From Notolepis coatsorum (Eukaryota > Chordata > Actinopteri > Aulopiformes > Paralepididae), in assembly GCA_963971535.1 (NCBI GenBank), contig OZ020592.1:52370213-52434212 (forward strand): a stretch of 64,000 nt of DNA, read 5' to 3'. Of the stretch, positions 30,016 through 40,474 are shown piece by piece (the first letter of the stretch is position 1; every line of letters begins with the position of its first letter). The notes under the pieces are model-generated. The model had not been told where the DNA came from, ran no database searches, and was given only the letters and a program-made list of their open reading frames with translations. A program made the translations under genes and the position numbers.

Positions 30016-33000
30016 TCACAAAGTCATAGGGTCATGGTCATCATCGATTGTGTCTGGGAGTCGGGGCAGTTCTATGAGCCTCGCCACAGGACGGGTGTAA
30101 ATGCGCCCCTGGACGAGTACTTCAGCTGCTCGGACCTTGCCATCGGCACCGGTGATCACTTTGCTTACGCGGCCAGCCGGCCACATAGCTCTGGGTAGTG
30201 ACTGGTCAATAATCATGACGACTGTTCCTTCCGTCAAATTGTCTCTCTCTTTTACCCACTTCTGGCGGGTCTGTAGAGACGGTAGGTAGTGCAGTAGGAA
30301 ACTGCTCCAAAACTTGTCGGCTAATACTTGGCTGTACCTCCACATTCGTCGGCCGTTCGCTTCTTCAGGCCGGTACATTGTCTGGGGTAACGCGGGATCT
30401 AGCCGCCCCATCAGGAGGGTGTTGGGGGTGACTGGGTCGACATCTGCTACATCACTGGAGACGTAACCGAGGGGCTTTGAGTTCAATACTCCCTCAATCT
30501 CCGTGAGGACTGTCATTAGGACTTCTTCCGCCACAGTCTGGGCCCCAAGTACTGCGTACAGGGCTGTCTTTATAGAACGTACTTCTCGTTCCCAAGTTCC
30601 ACCGAAGTGGGGTGCGTTTGGGGGGTTGAATTGGAAGTCAATCTGGGCTGGAGCGAGGTGGGTCTTAAGTTCTGGGCCCATAGCTTGGAAGCTCTCCCTC
30701 AGCTCTCTTTCTCCGCCTTTGAAGTTTGTCCCGTGATCGGACAATAATGTAGACGGTCTTCCTTTCCGTGATGTGAATCTTCGGAAGGCCATAAGGAATG
30801 AGTCTGCGCTCATGGTCGGAAGGAGCTCGATATGTATCGCTCTGGTGGTCATGCATTTGAATACAATACCCCACCGCTTCTCGGTGCCTCTTCCTTTCTT
30901 TATGTGCAGCGGGCCAAAACAGTCCATGCCTGTTGAGTGGAATGGCTTGTCGCCGAGTCGGAGGCGACATGGAGGTAGGTCAGCCATACGTGGTATGCTG
31001 GGCTGCGCGCGCCACTTTCGGCAGTCTAGACAGGTTCGCTGGAAGCGTCGCACCGCCTCTCTTCCTTGAAGTATCCAGTAACGACGTCTGATTTCCGCGA
31101 AGACTCTCTCTGCTCCTGCGTGGTGTACATCCTCGTCGTATTTCTTTATAATCAGCTCTGTGACCTTGTGTCGGCTGTTCAATACGATCGGGTACTTAAT
31201 GTCATCCGGTAAATTGGGGGCTCTCCGCAGGCGACCACCCACTCTGATGAGGGTATGTGTGTCACTCTCGGGGGCCAGATGAATCAATCTGCTGTCTGAT
31301 GAGACGGGCTTTCCTCCCTGTAGACAGTCTAGTTCATCGGGGAACGAGTCTTTCTGGGCTCGTTGCAGTAGAAGCAGTTCTGCTTCCTCGTAGTCAGCTG
31401 CTGACATATCAGCGGGGGACTTAATCTCTGGGTGGTGCCGCAGGAATGTCCGTTGCTGCGCACTCTCTATGGTAATGCAATCGTCTATGTTGGGGTCTGC
31501 GGAGACAACAGTGCTCAATCCACAGAACATGGGTTTCTTATTCTCAGCCTCCTCGTCACTTGCTTCCCTCGGGGTGGGCGTGGGCCAATCTCCTTCCGGG
31601 AGCTTGAGGAATGCTGGTCCGTCACTGTAGATGTTACGACGGGTTAAGTCATCTAGGGACATTCCCCGGGTGATGACGTCAGCTGGGTTGTGTTTTGTAT
31701 CAACATAGCGCCAGTTTGCTTCTCCGGTTAACTCTCCGGTTAACTCTTGAATCTCAGTGACTCTGACTCCCACGAAGACTTTGTATTTGCATGAATCCGA
31801 TTTGATCCAGGCGAGTACTGTCGTGGAATCTGACCACAGGATTGTTCTATGCACCGGAATGGTGAGCTCACGTTGGATGAGCGTGGCTAGATGCGCTCCT
31901 GCGAGGGCTGCGCAGAGCTCTAGACGTGGGATAGACTGTTGCTTGCGTGGGGCTATTCTCGAGCGGGCGAGGATGAATGCTGTGTAGATCTCTCCCCCCT
32001 CTTCTTGGGCCCGCAAGTAGGCTACTGATCCGTAGGCGACCTCGGAGGCGTCACTGAAGACGTGTAAATCCATTTTACATGTCTCTGGCCTCACCGTGGG
32101 TGGGAAGTAGCTTCGGCGTATATTAACGCCTGGGAGTGAGTGGAGTTCCATCTCCCACTCTCTCCAGGTGGATGCAAGGTGTGCGGGAATGGGGTCGTCC
32201 CAGCCCTGGTCCTTGTCCCACAATGCTCGTACAATCATCTTTGCCCTGGTGGTGTACGGTAGTATACATCCTAACGGGTCATATTGTCGGGCGAGTGTTC
32301 TGTACACACTCCGTCTGGTGGTCGGTATTGCCGTCGACCTTCCCTGCTCCGTGGTCAGGGGTTTGTGTCTATAGTGGAGCGAATCTGTTTTGAAGCGCCA
32401 CACTAGTCCTAGTGTCATCTCTTGGGCTTCTCCTGGGATTGTGGCCATCCAGGTCTCGCTGCTCGCTGCCTTGTCCTCGGAGGAGAGGCTGCGCAGTACG
32501 TGCGGATCGCTGCTGGCCCACTGCCTGAGATCAAAGCCGCCTTTGATCAGAGAGGCGCGGAGTTTAAGTAGGAGAGCCTCGGCTTCTTCCTGGGTCGAAA
32601 CGCTTTGTAGACAGTTATCTACGTAGAAGCTGTTCTTCACACTGTGTCGGACCTCTTCGTCCGCTGCTGGGTCCTCTGCGACATGTCTCTGTAGTGCAAA
32701 TGTAGCACAGCATGGGCTGCATGTAGTTCCGAAAGGGAGGACTTCCCATTGGTAGATGGCTGGGTGCTCATCTCCTGGCCTCTCTCTCCATAGGAACCGC
32801 AACAGGGGCTTGTCCTCCTCTACTAATCTCACCTGCAGGAACATCCCTTTGATATCCCCGCTGATAGCCACCTTGTCCTGGCGGAAGCGGAGTAGTACGC
32901 CTAGTAGGGAGGGGCCGAGTGTAGGACCGGGCAATAGCTCTTTATTCAGATTTTGGGATCCGATCTGGTAGCTGCAGTTAAACACGATGCGGTCTTTGCC

Positions 33001-36000
33001 GTTGTGATGAACCTTGTGGTGGGGCACGTACCACGATTCAGTCGTCTGGTCGGCCTCTTTAATGTCAATCTTTGTGACGTGTCCCGCTGTGATGAGCTTC
33101 TCAATCTCAGCGCGGTATACACTTTCTTGGGCGGGGTCCTTGGCTAAGCGCCGCTCTGTGTTTAGTAGGTACCGCTCTGTGGCGTCTTTCTTTGCGTGAA
33201 AGGTAGGCATCCCTTCCCGCCGCAGGAGTGGCGTGGCGTATCTCAACACGCCGCTGACTGGGACTCTCTTTGTTCCCGTCTCGAGAAGGTTAATGGCGTA
33301 GATGTCGTCTTTAGAGCGAATGTCTTTCTTTTCGTTCTTAAAGGGCATTTGTTCTAAGGTCCATAGCCTCTCTACATGCTGCAGGAGTGCGGTGTCTCCC
33401 TCTGTGACTCGGGAGTGGAGACAGCTAGTGGCTGTGGTTCGGTTGAGAGATTTGGCGAGTGGGCCTTGGAGAGTCCATCCTAGGCGGGTCTCGACTGCTG
33501 CAGGACAGCCTCTGGGTCCGGTATGAACCCGGTCTATCGGGACAATGAGGTCTGCATGGTCGGAGCCTATCAACAGTGTCGGGGTAGCACCGTCTATGAG
33601 TGGGATCGGTAGCTTGCGTAGATGTACATATTTCTCCATCAGCTTGGCTACGGGGTATGTGTACCGCGACAGTCCTATTTCTTGGCTGGTGAAAGCGTCT
33701 GTAATCCTGTACCGTCGCTCGGGCTGGCCGCTTGCTGCGATAGAGAATGAGACATTCTCGCCCTTTATCGTTTTCAAATCTCTTCTTATTGTCCGAATTG
33801 TCATTTGGTTTTCGCTCCCCCGCAGCCCTAGCTGGGCCGCAGCGGACGCGAGCAGAAGGGTCTTCTCTGACCCGTCATCAAGGACGGCGTAAGTGTCCAT
33901 GACTTTATTCTGGTAGCTCAATGTCACACGGACTACCTTTAAGGGCACTCTGGCTCCGCTGCTGCTGGCGGGGTCGATGTACATGACGCTTGCTTTGCTG
34001 CTTGATGGTGCGGGTGGAGGCCGCCGTCTGTTACTGTCGTGGAGTATGTCCAGATGGGCTCCATCGCACCGACTGCACTTTTTCTTTAAGCGGCATTCGG
34101 CTGCCATGTGTGATCGCGCACAGCGAAAACAGCGTCTGTTGGACTTTATCCATTGACTCGCTTCCTCCGCATTCATCTTGGGGAATGAGTCACATTGTGA
34201 CAGCCAGTGTTCTTTCTCACAGTAGGGGCACACTATCTTCCACTTCTCCTTTCTTGAGGGGGTACTGTGGCTCCTACTGTTTGGCACTGACTCCGATTGG
34301 TGCATGACAGTCACCGATCTTCTTCCATCATTTAGTCTCCTGGTTCCTTCTCTGGAGCCAGGGGTGCTCCGTCCGAATGTATCTAGCCGTAAGCTGCTGA
34401 CTTCTCTCGCTAGGAAGTCGGCTAGATCGAGGAGGTTCGGTTCGGGGCCATTAGGGTCTCGGTGGTCTCTCTGCCGCCTAAAGCGCTCCTGTCGGGCGGG
34501 CGGTAGCTTCTCCAAGATCCTCTCTACATTTGAGTTGGCGTATAGTTCATGCCTACCCTTTTCCCTCTGCGCTCCCAGCATCCCTACCAGGGACTGCACT
34601 CTGATGGACAGGTCGTCCAGTGCTCGATTGTCTGTTGCTGGGGGTAGGCGGTCGATGTGCCTGATCTCCTGGATCACGTAATCCCATATACGTCCATATC
34701 TCTGGTCCAACGCTACCAGCGCTGCGGTGTATGGGGTCGTGGAAGTGGCGTAGGCGAGCGCTATGTTGTGCGCGCGGGGTACCTTTAAATGCTTCAGTAG
34801 TATCGCGTATTTATGGCGTTCATCAATGACATCCACCAACATTGTCTCCAGACACATGCGGAGCTCCGTATACTGGGCCCGGTTCTCCTGGGTGAAGTCT
34901 GGTACCATAGGTGTGCCAATGTATGACGCGGATTGTTGATACATCGGCGAGCGTTGGGGGAGAGGCCTCCTAGGCGAGTCTCCTCCTGCTCCTTGGCGTG
35001 GGCTGGTACCGGCTGTGTACCATGGCCCGCTGGTCCAGGTGCTGTTCCTCGGTGCGGGTCGTGCGTCGTGCTCACCCGTGAATAGCGTCGGGGGTCTGTA
35101 GCGCAGCTCCGCGGGGGTATAGCCTGGGCTGTACTGGACCTCCTGGTCCGGTAGAGTACTGTGCTGTCGTCGGGCGTGGTTCTCCTCCTCTTCCTCTTCG
35201 TCTTCCGTTAGGTCATCCAGGGCTTGTAGTCTCTGATTTAGCCTCTCCGCAGTGTATGCTGCTCCTTCCCGGTGGCTGGGTCTCGCTTGGACCGGTTGGG
35301 GAAGGGGGTCTCCGGGGGGTATAAACCTCGTCTGTTGGTCAAGTTCAGGGTCGCTTACTCGGCTAGGGGATGCCGCCCTGGAGTGATGTCTAGACGAGTT
35401 CCTGGAGCCTCTGGTGGAGGGAGGGGGTGTTGTCCTTCTGATCAGCTGTTCTATTAGTTGCGCTTGTGCTCTGTCGCGCTCGGCTTCGCGCTTGGTGAGA
35501 TCCGATTCTCTCTGGGCACCGGTGGCGGCGCGCTGGGCGTCGGCCCGGTCTCTTGCCATATTCTCTTCCATCTGAATGCGTCTTATTTCCAGGCGTATGT
35601 GCTCTTCTTCGCTCCGTTGCTGTATCTGCAATCGATCGCGTTCACCCTGGAGTCTATCGCGTTCAGTAGAGGCTTTCAGGCTGACGAGGAATGCCTGCTG
35701 TAGTGTCCTCTCTGCCTCGCTGGGAGAAGACGGTTGTATAGGGGAGCCGTCCCTTGGGGTACTCCGTGCGGAGTCTTGGAGCTCTATCTCCACGGTGCTC
35801 TCCTCATCTTCTTCCGTGCCGAGTTCTCTCTCGGTAGTGTTGTCTTCCTCCCGGGACTCGTCGGGGACTACTTCTTCGGTATTGGCGGGGTGTAAAGTCA
35901 TGTCTGGTTCCCCCTGGTCCCCACCGTGAGCTGGGTCAGTTACGTTAGAACCCATAGGGGCCTCTATGGTCGGGGTAGCCTGGTCGTTAGGGTTAGACAT

Positions 36001-36171
36001 AATTTTACTTTCTAGTTTTACCGCGTTTACTGTTGGTAGAAGACTAGGTTGTTGACTGACAGCGTAAGCCTCTAGGTACTGAGGGAGCTGTCGTTTGCGC
36101 CGCGGGCGTTGTTGGTTAGGAGGATCGTTTCGTGGAGTGTTCATCATAGGCCATTTTAATATTAATAACAC
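30016..36171 (-). CDS. BEL/Pao gag-pol polyprotein
   Basis: This 2,051-codon frame encodes all proteins for particle formation, reverse transcription and integration of BEL-1. Order by residue: basic/proline-rich start; a long charged coiled coil (about 152-246); acidic run (323-330); Pao-type gag domain (about 430-600); three zinc knuckles (C648-C660, C681-C693, C699-H711); aspartic protease with LDDGS (764-768); reverse transcriptase (about 1040-1210) with GDIKG and the YVDN active site (1183-1186); RNase H with D1374, E1418 and D1448; integrase zinc-binding H1668/H1683-84/C1714/C1717 and catalytic D1750, D1812, E1862; and a C-terminal DUF5641-like domain (about 1935-2035). The true start may be the Met at residue 9 or 10. 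No stop or frameshift is seen. The frame begins 26 nt after the primer site. Confidence 0.95.
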   Translation of the reverse strand: MLLILKWPMMNTPRNDPPNQQRPRRKRQLPQYLEAYAVSQQPSLLPTVNAVKLESKIMSNPNDQATPTIEAPMGSNVTDPAHGGDQGEPDMTLHPANTEEVVPDESREEDNTTERELGTEEDEESTVEIELQDSARSTPRDGSPIQPSSPSEAERTLQQAFLVSLKASTERDRLQGERDRLQIQQRSEEEHIRLEIRRIQMEENMARDRADAQRAATGAQRESDLTKREAERDRAQAQLIEQLIRRTTPPPSTRGSRNSSRHHSRAASPSRVSDPELDQQTRFIPPGDPLPQPVQARPSHREGAAYTAERLNQRLQALDDLTEDEEEEEENHARRQHSTLPDQEVQYSPGYTPAELRYRPPTLFTGEHDARPAPRNSTWTSGPWYTAGTSPRQGAGGDSPRRPLPQRSPMYQQSASYIGTPMVPDFTQENRAQYTELRMCLETMLVDVIDERHKYAILLKHLKVPRAHNIALAYATSTTPYTAALVALDQRYGRIWDYVIQEIRHIDRLPPATDNRALDDLSIRVQSLVGMLGAQREKGRHELYANSNVERILEKLPPARQERFRRQRDHRDPNGPEPNLLDLADFLAREVSSLRLDTFGRSTPGSREGTRRLNDGRRSVTVMHQSESVPNSRSHSTPSRKEKWKIVCPYCEKEHWLSQCDSFPKMNAEEASQWIKSNRRCFRCARSHMAAECRLKKKCSRCDGAHLDILHDSNRRRPPPAPSSSKASVMYIDPASSSGARVPLKVVRVTLSYQNKVMDTYAVLDDGSEKTLLLASAAAQLGLRGSENQMTIRTIRRDLKTIKGENVSFSIAASGQPERRYRITDAFTSQEIGLSRYTYPVAKLMEKYVHLRKLPIPLIDGATPTLLIGSDHADLIVPIDRVHTGPRGCPAAVETRLGWTLQGPLAKSLNRTTATSCLHSRVTEGDTALLQHVERLWTLEQMPFKNEKKDIRSKDDIYAINLLETGTKRVPVSGVLRYATPLLRREGMPTFHAKKDATERYLLNTERRLAKDPAQESVYRAEIEKLITAGHVTKIDIKEADQTTESWYVPHHKVHHNGKDRIVFNCSYQIGSQNLNKELLPGPTLGPSLLGVLLRFRQDKVAISGDIKGMFLQVRLVEEDKPLLRFLWRERPGDEHPAIYQWEVLPFGTTCSPCCATFALQRHVAEDPAADEEVRHSVKNSFYVDNCLQSVSTQEEAEALLLKLRASLIKGGFDLRQWASSDPHVLRSLSSEDKAASSETWMATIPGEAQEMTLGLVWRFKTDSLHYRHKPLTTEQGRSTAIPTTRRSVYRTLARQYDPLGCILPYTTRAKMIVRALWDKDQGWDDPIPAHLASTWREWEMELHSLPGVNIRRSYFPPTVRPETCKMDLHVFSDASEVAYGSVAYLRAQEEGGEIYTAFILARSRIAPRKQQSIPRLELCAALAGAHLATLIQRELTIPVHRTILWSDSTTVLAWIKSDSCKYKVFVGVRVTEIQELTGELTGEANWRYVDTKHNPADVITRGMSLDDLTRRNIYSDGPAFLKLPEGDWPTPTPREASDEEAENKKPMFCGLSTVVSADPNIDDCITIESAQQRTFLRHHPEIKSPADMSAADYEEAELLLLQRAQKDSFPDELDCLQGGKPVSSDSRLIHLAPESDTHTLIRVGGRLRRAPNLPDDIKYPIVLNSRHKVTELIIKKYDEDVHHAGAERVFAEIRRRYWILQGREAVRRFQRTCLDCRKWRAQPSIPRMADLPPCRLRLGDKPFHSTGMDCFGPLHIKKGRGTEKRWGIVFKCMTTRAIHIELLPTMSADSFLMAFRRFTSRKGRPSTLLSDHGTNFKGGERELRESFQAMGPELKTHLAPAQIDFQFNPPNAPHFGGTWEREVRSIKTALYAVLGAQTVAEEVLMTVLTEIEGVLNSKPLGYVSSDVADVDPVTPNTLLMGRLDPALPQTMYRPEEANGRRMWRYSQVLADKFWSSFLLHYLPSLQTRQKWVKERDNLTEGTVVMIIDQSLPRAMWPAGRVSKVITGADGKVRAAEVLVQGRIYTRPVARLIELPRLPDTIDDDHDPMTL

Positions 36172-36196
36172 TATATTAATATTACACTGATTACCC

Positions 36197-36213
36197 TCCG
36201 GCTCGAAGGACCA
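36197..36213 (-). other. Primer binding site (tRNA-Tyr) of BEL-1
   Basis: The minus strand reads TGGTCCTTCGAGCCGGA, complementary for 17 nt to the 3' end of vertebrate tRNA-Tyr including CCA. It lies 2 nt after the 5' LTR. BEL-2 has the same site. Confidence 0.85.
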
Positions 36214-36215
36214 AT

Positions 36216-37621
36216 TGTAACTGAGGGGTACAATTCCCTGACTGTATTGTTAGATATGATACTTACTACCACTACCTCTTGTACTTTAGACTCTGGCCAC
36301 CCAGTACTAGGTATAAATAATTATGATAAACACTCCCACCTGATGAAACGGATCCAACACAAATGTACCAAGTCGAAAGTCTGCGTTTAATAATAATACA
36401 TAGCAAAGGGTATGTACAACGATCACTTAATTACATTTATGATTTGAAATAGTATGCACTTTTATGGTAAATGAGTATTCGTAGGTAGATCAATATCGAA
36501 CGTCCAATCTCTGATTGCGCAGGAAGCAAATATACAACCTGGAATATTTAGGGAACAATAGCAATGATACTTGAATGATTATATAGCTGGATACACTAGG
36601 GGAAGGTTCCGACTGCTTGTAGGACAGCTGGACGGGGGGGGTAGAGTCTGGCTGTATCCCGTCTGGCCGAGGGTATCCTGGGAGAGCCCACAGTCGTGCG
36701 ACCCGGTGCCCAGCGATCCTCGATCCACAGATGAAAGCAGTTGGACTCTCTGTGGCCGGCGTCCTCCGGTCCACGATGGAGAGACGTGAGGCGACCTCGT
36801 CGTGTAGAGCGTCTTCTCACCTGTCGTCCTCTCCGGGGGGGGTATTTCCAACACACCGCAGTGTTGGCCTTTACCCATAGAATAATCAAAGTACTCAAAG
36901 CATAATCCAAGCCGGGGAAGGCTAGCCGTCGTCGGTAGAATAATCCAATATACAGGTCCACTCGCTCTTTGGCCTGGAGCTCCTCGGGTGCAGCTTCACG
37001 TGGGGTCAACCACCCTGGATAAGCGTCCAGCTGATGCCCGAAACGATGGGGGTGCTGATTACTATAGAACTCTTACCGCACAAGGCACTACATATGAATA
37101 GACTATTATTAGCTTAATAGAATACGTCCAACTCGACGATATAGTGCCAAATATGACTATTCAAATATTAATATACACGATGTCTCAATGCCGATACTGG
37201 GCCGAATTGGCCTTACTGCCCACACGTGGTTCGCGGGGAGGCTTTTGCGTCTGTCACTCTGTTGGAGGGTAAGGAACTGGACTAAAAGAAAGCTCTACTT
37301 TAATAGCGCAGTATATATACGCACTATGAACAAATAGTACCATTAGTGGTGCGGTAGACATATTCCTACGCGGAACTAGGACTTGTCCATACATGTTGAG
37401 CGGTACGATTGAACCTGGTCTGAGGGGTATGGCGACCTGGCACCAAGGTCTCGTCCAATGGTAGAATGGAGACTATTATGGGATGTTCAGTAGACTAGAA
37501 GGGATATTCAATGCATATTGTACAAGGAATATACAAGGGATATCAGGGGATATACAAATACAATTAAATATATATATATAAATAAATATATATATTCGGT
37601 TTAATCTGATCCTTCAGAACA
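36216..37621 (-). repeat. 5' LTR of BEL-1
   Basis: 1,406 bp; carries the promoter (TATATATAC near 37311-37322, on the minus strand). The 4-bp length difference from the other LTR is in a TA run near 37570. Confidence 0.93.
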
Positions 37622-37848
37622 GTAAGAATGTTGAGTTATTTAGTAGCATGGAAGAAGGAGATGGAGATGGTGTTTGCTCTTCTCGAATGTGTGTTCTTTT
37701 ATTATCAGAAACACATTGAGCGATAATATATAAGTTCTGAGGAAGATAACAAAGCAAGGAATAGTAACTGAGAGAGGAACGGTGAGATACCCGACTTCTC
37801 GACCGAAAGAATAACAAAAGCACTTAAACAATAATACCGGGCGGTGCG

Positions 37849-37980
37849 GCCGGGTAGCACAGCGGACTAAGCGTCTGTCTACCACCGCAGAGACACTGGT
37901 ATCGAATCCGGCTGTTAGCGGTGCCTCCGGCTTGGCCGGTCGTCATACTGGCACAATTGGCAGTGTCAGCGGGAGGGAAG
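37849..37980 (+). mobile_element. tRNA-derived SINE (truncated copy 4)
   Basis: The head starts GGGTAGCACAGCGGACTAAG and contains GGTATCGAATCC (B box) and ACAATTGGCAGTGTCA, as in the other copies. It stops where a Ty3/gypsy coding fragment begins, so the 3' half is missing. Confidence 0.7.
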
Positions 37981-38245
37981 ACGGGCCGAAAGGAGATGGA
38001 AAATTGAAATCGTGTGAAGAATAACGCCCACCTGGCCTGGCGAGCGTTAAGGCGGTTAGCCCCCTGGATGTAAACCAGGTTCTTGTGATCGGTCCAAACA
38101 ATGAAAGGGTGTGCCGCACCCTCCAACCAATGTCTCCATTCCTCCAGTGCCAACTTGATTGCCAACAACTCCCGATTACCCACGTCGTAGTTGCGCTCGG
38201 CCGGGGACAGCCGGCACGAAAAGAAGGCTCAAGGATGAACCTTCC
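37981..38245 (-). pseudogene. Ty3/gypsy RNase H fragment
   Basis: The minus strand encodes the start of a gypsy RNase HI domain: KVHP, a stop codon where the family has Cys, [16 protein letters not shown], then [31 protein letters not shown] and [10 protein letters not shown]. The segment is bounded by a SINE piece on one side and LTR-like sequence on the other. No protease, reverse transcriptase or integrase of this element remains. It is a dead fragment. Confidence 0.88.
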
Positions 38246-38251
38246 CGTCTG

Positions 38252-38760
38252 TTACGTTCAATTCTCAAATATGGCTCGTTTAGGCCTTGAACGTAAAGTG
38301 GTGGACACAGGAAAAGACAAGTGGTATCAAAAATAACAATATTTATTTGCAGCAACTAATTTAGAGAACAAAAAGATGGGGAACTGGGTGCTCCAGACTC
38401 CCTAGTTCAGGATAACAAAAATTGTTCGCATAGGCAAAAAGAACAAGCAGCAAAAAGGTCAAAATGAGAAAAGGCAAAGAATTGTGAAAAGGCAGTGTGA
38501 GCACAAGTGAGCTCTTCATGTGAGTCTCTGGAGAGCTGTGACGAGAACCGAGAGGCAGCTGTGACGAGAGCTTGAGAACTGGTGTAGACTGCCCTCTGGC
38601 CTCCTTTCATAGGGTGTGGTGCCTCAATCACCACACCTGTGATAATTAGAAAAGCGGCCATTTTAACCACAAGGAAAAAGACAACAGAAAGAAAACAGTG
38701 TGTCAATCAAACCACCCATTAGTGACAACACACTACTACCACAATGTGAATATGCACCAC
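38252..38760 (-). repeat. Candidate LTR (unassigned)
   Basis: On the minus strand the segment ends GAACGTAACA and contains an AATAAA signal (plus positions 38342-38347) about 90 nt before that end, with a TATA-like CTATGAAAGG element upstream (around 38610-38620). This is the order expected of an LTR. The far end was not defined and no target duplication was found. It abuts the gypsy fragment and may or may not belong to it. Confidence 0.4.
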
Positions 38761-39042
38761 AGACAGTAAGTATCCCTCCACCATGTGAAAGTAATACATA
38801 ACACACCCACACCGAAAAGTTATGTTCTTCTCCCAACTATAGCCCAAAGAAACCATCACCAAGAGAATGAACATAAATAAATAAGGGGATACTTACCAAC
38901 CTTACCTATACCAAAAATGCACCCACACACACTAACATGTGCAGTGCCTGTACTGTGTTGAGTGTGAGCCCCGGTCAAGAGTCACACTCAACTGTACACC
39001 AAAAAAAACTGTGACCCACAAATCTGGAATTACCGTGAGTCA

Positions 39043-39552
39043 CTACCACAAAGTGATAATGGGTCGGCCCCTGTCGAACACGACCTGTAACTGCGCCAAA
39101 TGCTCCCCACTGAGGAACAGTTGACACCGGTGTTTAACACAAACAATGACAATGTCCCCACTCCTGGGCAAGTGAACCCTCACAAAAGGTTCCATTGCAG
39201 CAATTGGCTGGAAAATCCCACCCCACTCATCCTCTACTGAGGCGTAAGGCCTAGGAATCCATTCCCACACCAACAAATCGTTCTGCATCGCAAAACACCG
39301 CTTCAGGTCAACAGGTCCCTCTGCCGATACAGACCTGTCAAAACGAGGCAGTAAACCAAAATAATTTCCTTGGAAAAAATTAAACTCATTGCGCTCAGGA
39401 TAGCTAACAGGAAAACAAAAAGCATCACATTTCCCTGGTACCATCACAGCGCCCATCTCCTCCCCTCCTTGCACTGTCAGTTCAGGAGACTGTGATTCAT
39501 GAACATCCAGAGTAGGATGTACCGCCTTAGGTACGTCCTCACCTGTTAACAT
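39043..39552 (-). CDS. Unidentified 169-codon frame
   Basis: A minus-strand frame with complex, non-repetitive sequence, rich in Phe, Pro and acidic residues, starting MLTGEDVPKAVHP. It lies just downstream of LTR-like promoter sequence (TATA at 45600-45609 and AATAAA at 39627-39632, now separated by BEL-2). That position suggests it may be the first gene of another LTR element. I recognise no domain. It could also be a chance frame. No upstream intron or host exon pattern was seen. Confidence 0.3.
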   Translation of the reverse strand: MLTGEDVPKAVHPTLDVHESQSPELTVQGGEEMGAVMVPGKCDAFCFPVSYPERNEFNFFQGNYFGLLPRFDRSVSAEGPVDLKRCFAMQNDLLVWEWIPRPYASVEDEWGGIFQPIAAMEPFVRVHLPRSGDIVIVCVKHRCQLFLSGEHLAQLQVVFDRGRPIITLW

Positions 39553-39692
39553 AACTCAGTTTAGGGCGACAATAATGTGGTCAAGAGGCATGGTTTCTAT
39601 CTTGTGCCTGAACTGGCGTGGCTTCTTTTATTCACATATAATCAGCAGTTGTACAACTCTTCTCTCTCTGAGAGACGTTGGAGGAGAGAACC
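39553..39692 (-). promoter_or_regulatory. LTR-like leader, part distal to BEL-2 insertion
   Basis: The minus strand holds an AATAAA signal (39627-39632) shortly downstream of what would be the transcription start if BEL-2 (39698-45581) were removed. Together with 45587-45720 it resembles the R-U5 part of an LTR or a compact promoter. Inference only. Confidence 0.35.
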
Positions 39693-39697
39693 AAAGG

Positions 39698-40442
39698 TGT
39701 ACAAAAGGCCCAAGGACTGGGGAGACATAAAGACTGTTCTGCTGTTCTGCTGTTCTGCAGCTGGACGCCTCTCAGACATGAAGGCTGTGGGGTGCTGCTC
39801 TGCTGTTCTGCAGCTGGATGCCTCTCGGACATGTCAGTCGATAGCCAGCATCTATATATACTAGTGGGCTTAGTGATTCCTTCAGTTCATGTGTGCGTCC
39901 CTGATCACAAGTAAGTGTTAAATATGTGCATAATGAGGACGCTTAGTTATTGTTGGTGATTTATATGGTTAAGGCTTATACTAATGTTATAATTCTACCA
40001 GCTGTTTAGGAAGCAATTTACCAGTATGTTTATAGTGATAATCTAGCCTATTGGGTATAATCTATGTTGTTGATTATAGTATTTAGTATCTGTTTAGCAC
40101 AGTTTATCCCTGTAACTAGTATAGGTAAAGCACTGCTTATCCCCATTGGTAGTTCCACTCGTGAGGTTTATGTTACTTGTAGCAACAGTATATTGTATAG
40201 TATATAACAGACTGATTAATAAGTATTAGTAACGCTGATGTCTTTGTTTCCTCCCCATTTAGAACCACACACACACTCTCACATACTCCCACCGTGTTAA
40301 TGGGAAATAGAAGTAGAAATTGCCTGTGCATCTGTCTGACCATTGATAATAAAACTCATCAAAGAACGTTCCTGCCTCCCGTGTCCTGACTAGACACCCG
40401 TGTTGTTGACTACATTTCCTAACCACCAAGAGCTTCACTACA
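39698..40442 (+). repeat. 5' LTR of BEL-2
   Basis: 745 bp, TGTACAAAAG start and ACTACA end. It contains short GTTCTGCTGTTCTGC repeats that vary between the two LTRs and a TATATATACTAG stretch near 39852-39862 as TATA candidate. Confidence 0.92.
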
Positions 40443-40444
40443 AA

Positions 40445-40461
40445 TGGTCCTTCGAGCCGGA
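40445..40461 (+). other. Primer binding site (tRNA-Tyr) of BEL-2
   Basis: TGGTCCTTCGAGCCGGA, 2 nt after the LTR and identical to the BEL-1 site. Confidence 0.85.
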
Positions 40462-40474
40462 CGGAGTCAACGAT

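Larger units (their letters stand above)
28519..37621 (-). mobile_element. Intact BEL/Pao LTR retrotransposon (BEL-1)
   Basis: A 9.1-kb element with LTRs of about 1.4 kb (TG...CA) and a perfect 5-bp target duplication GTAAG at 28514-28518 and 37622-37626. It reads on the minus strand: 5' LTR at 36216-37621, primer site, one long gag-pol frame, purine tract, 3' LTR at 28519-29920. The LTRs differ by about four substitutions plus a short TA-repeat indel, so the insertion is young. With an uninterrupted polyprotein it may be active or only recently inactive. There is no env-like frame. Confidence 0.95.

Noticed and set aside
30101..35929. Many plus-strand frames of 60-125 codons across BEL-1
   Set aside because: Antisense shadows of the polyprotein.
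39577..39914. Frames of 78-95 codons spanning the BEL-2 5' LTR boundary as a host gene
   Set aside because: They cross the insertion border into LTR repeats; coding would be fortuitous.
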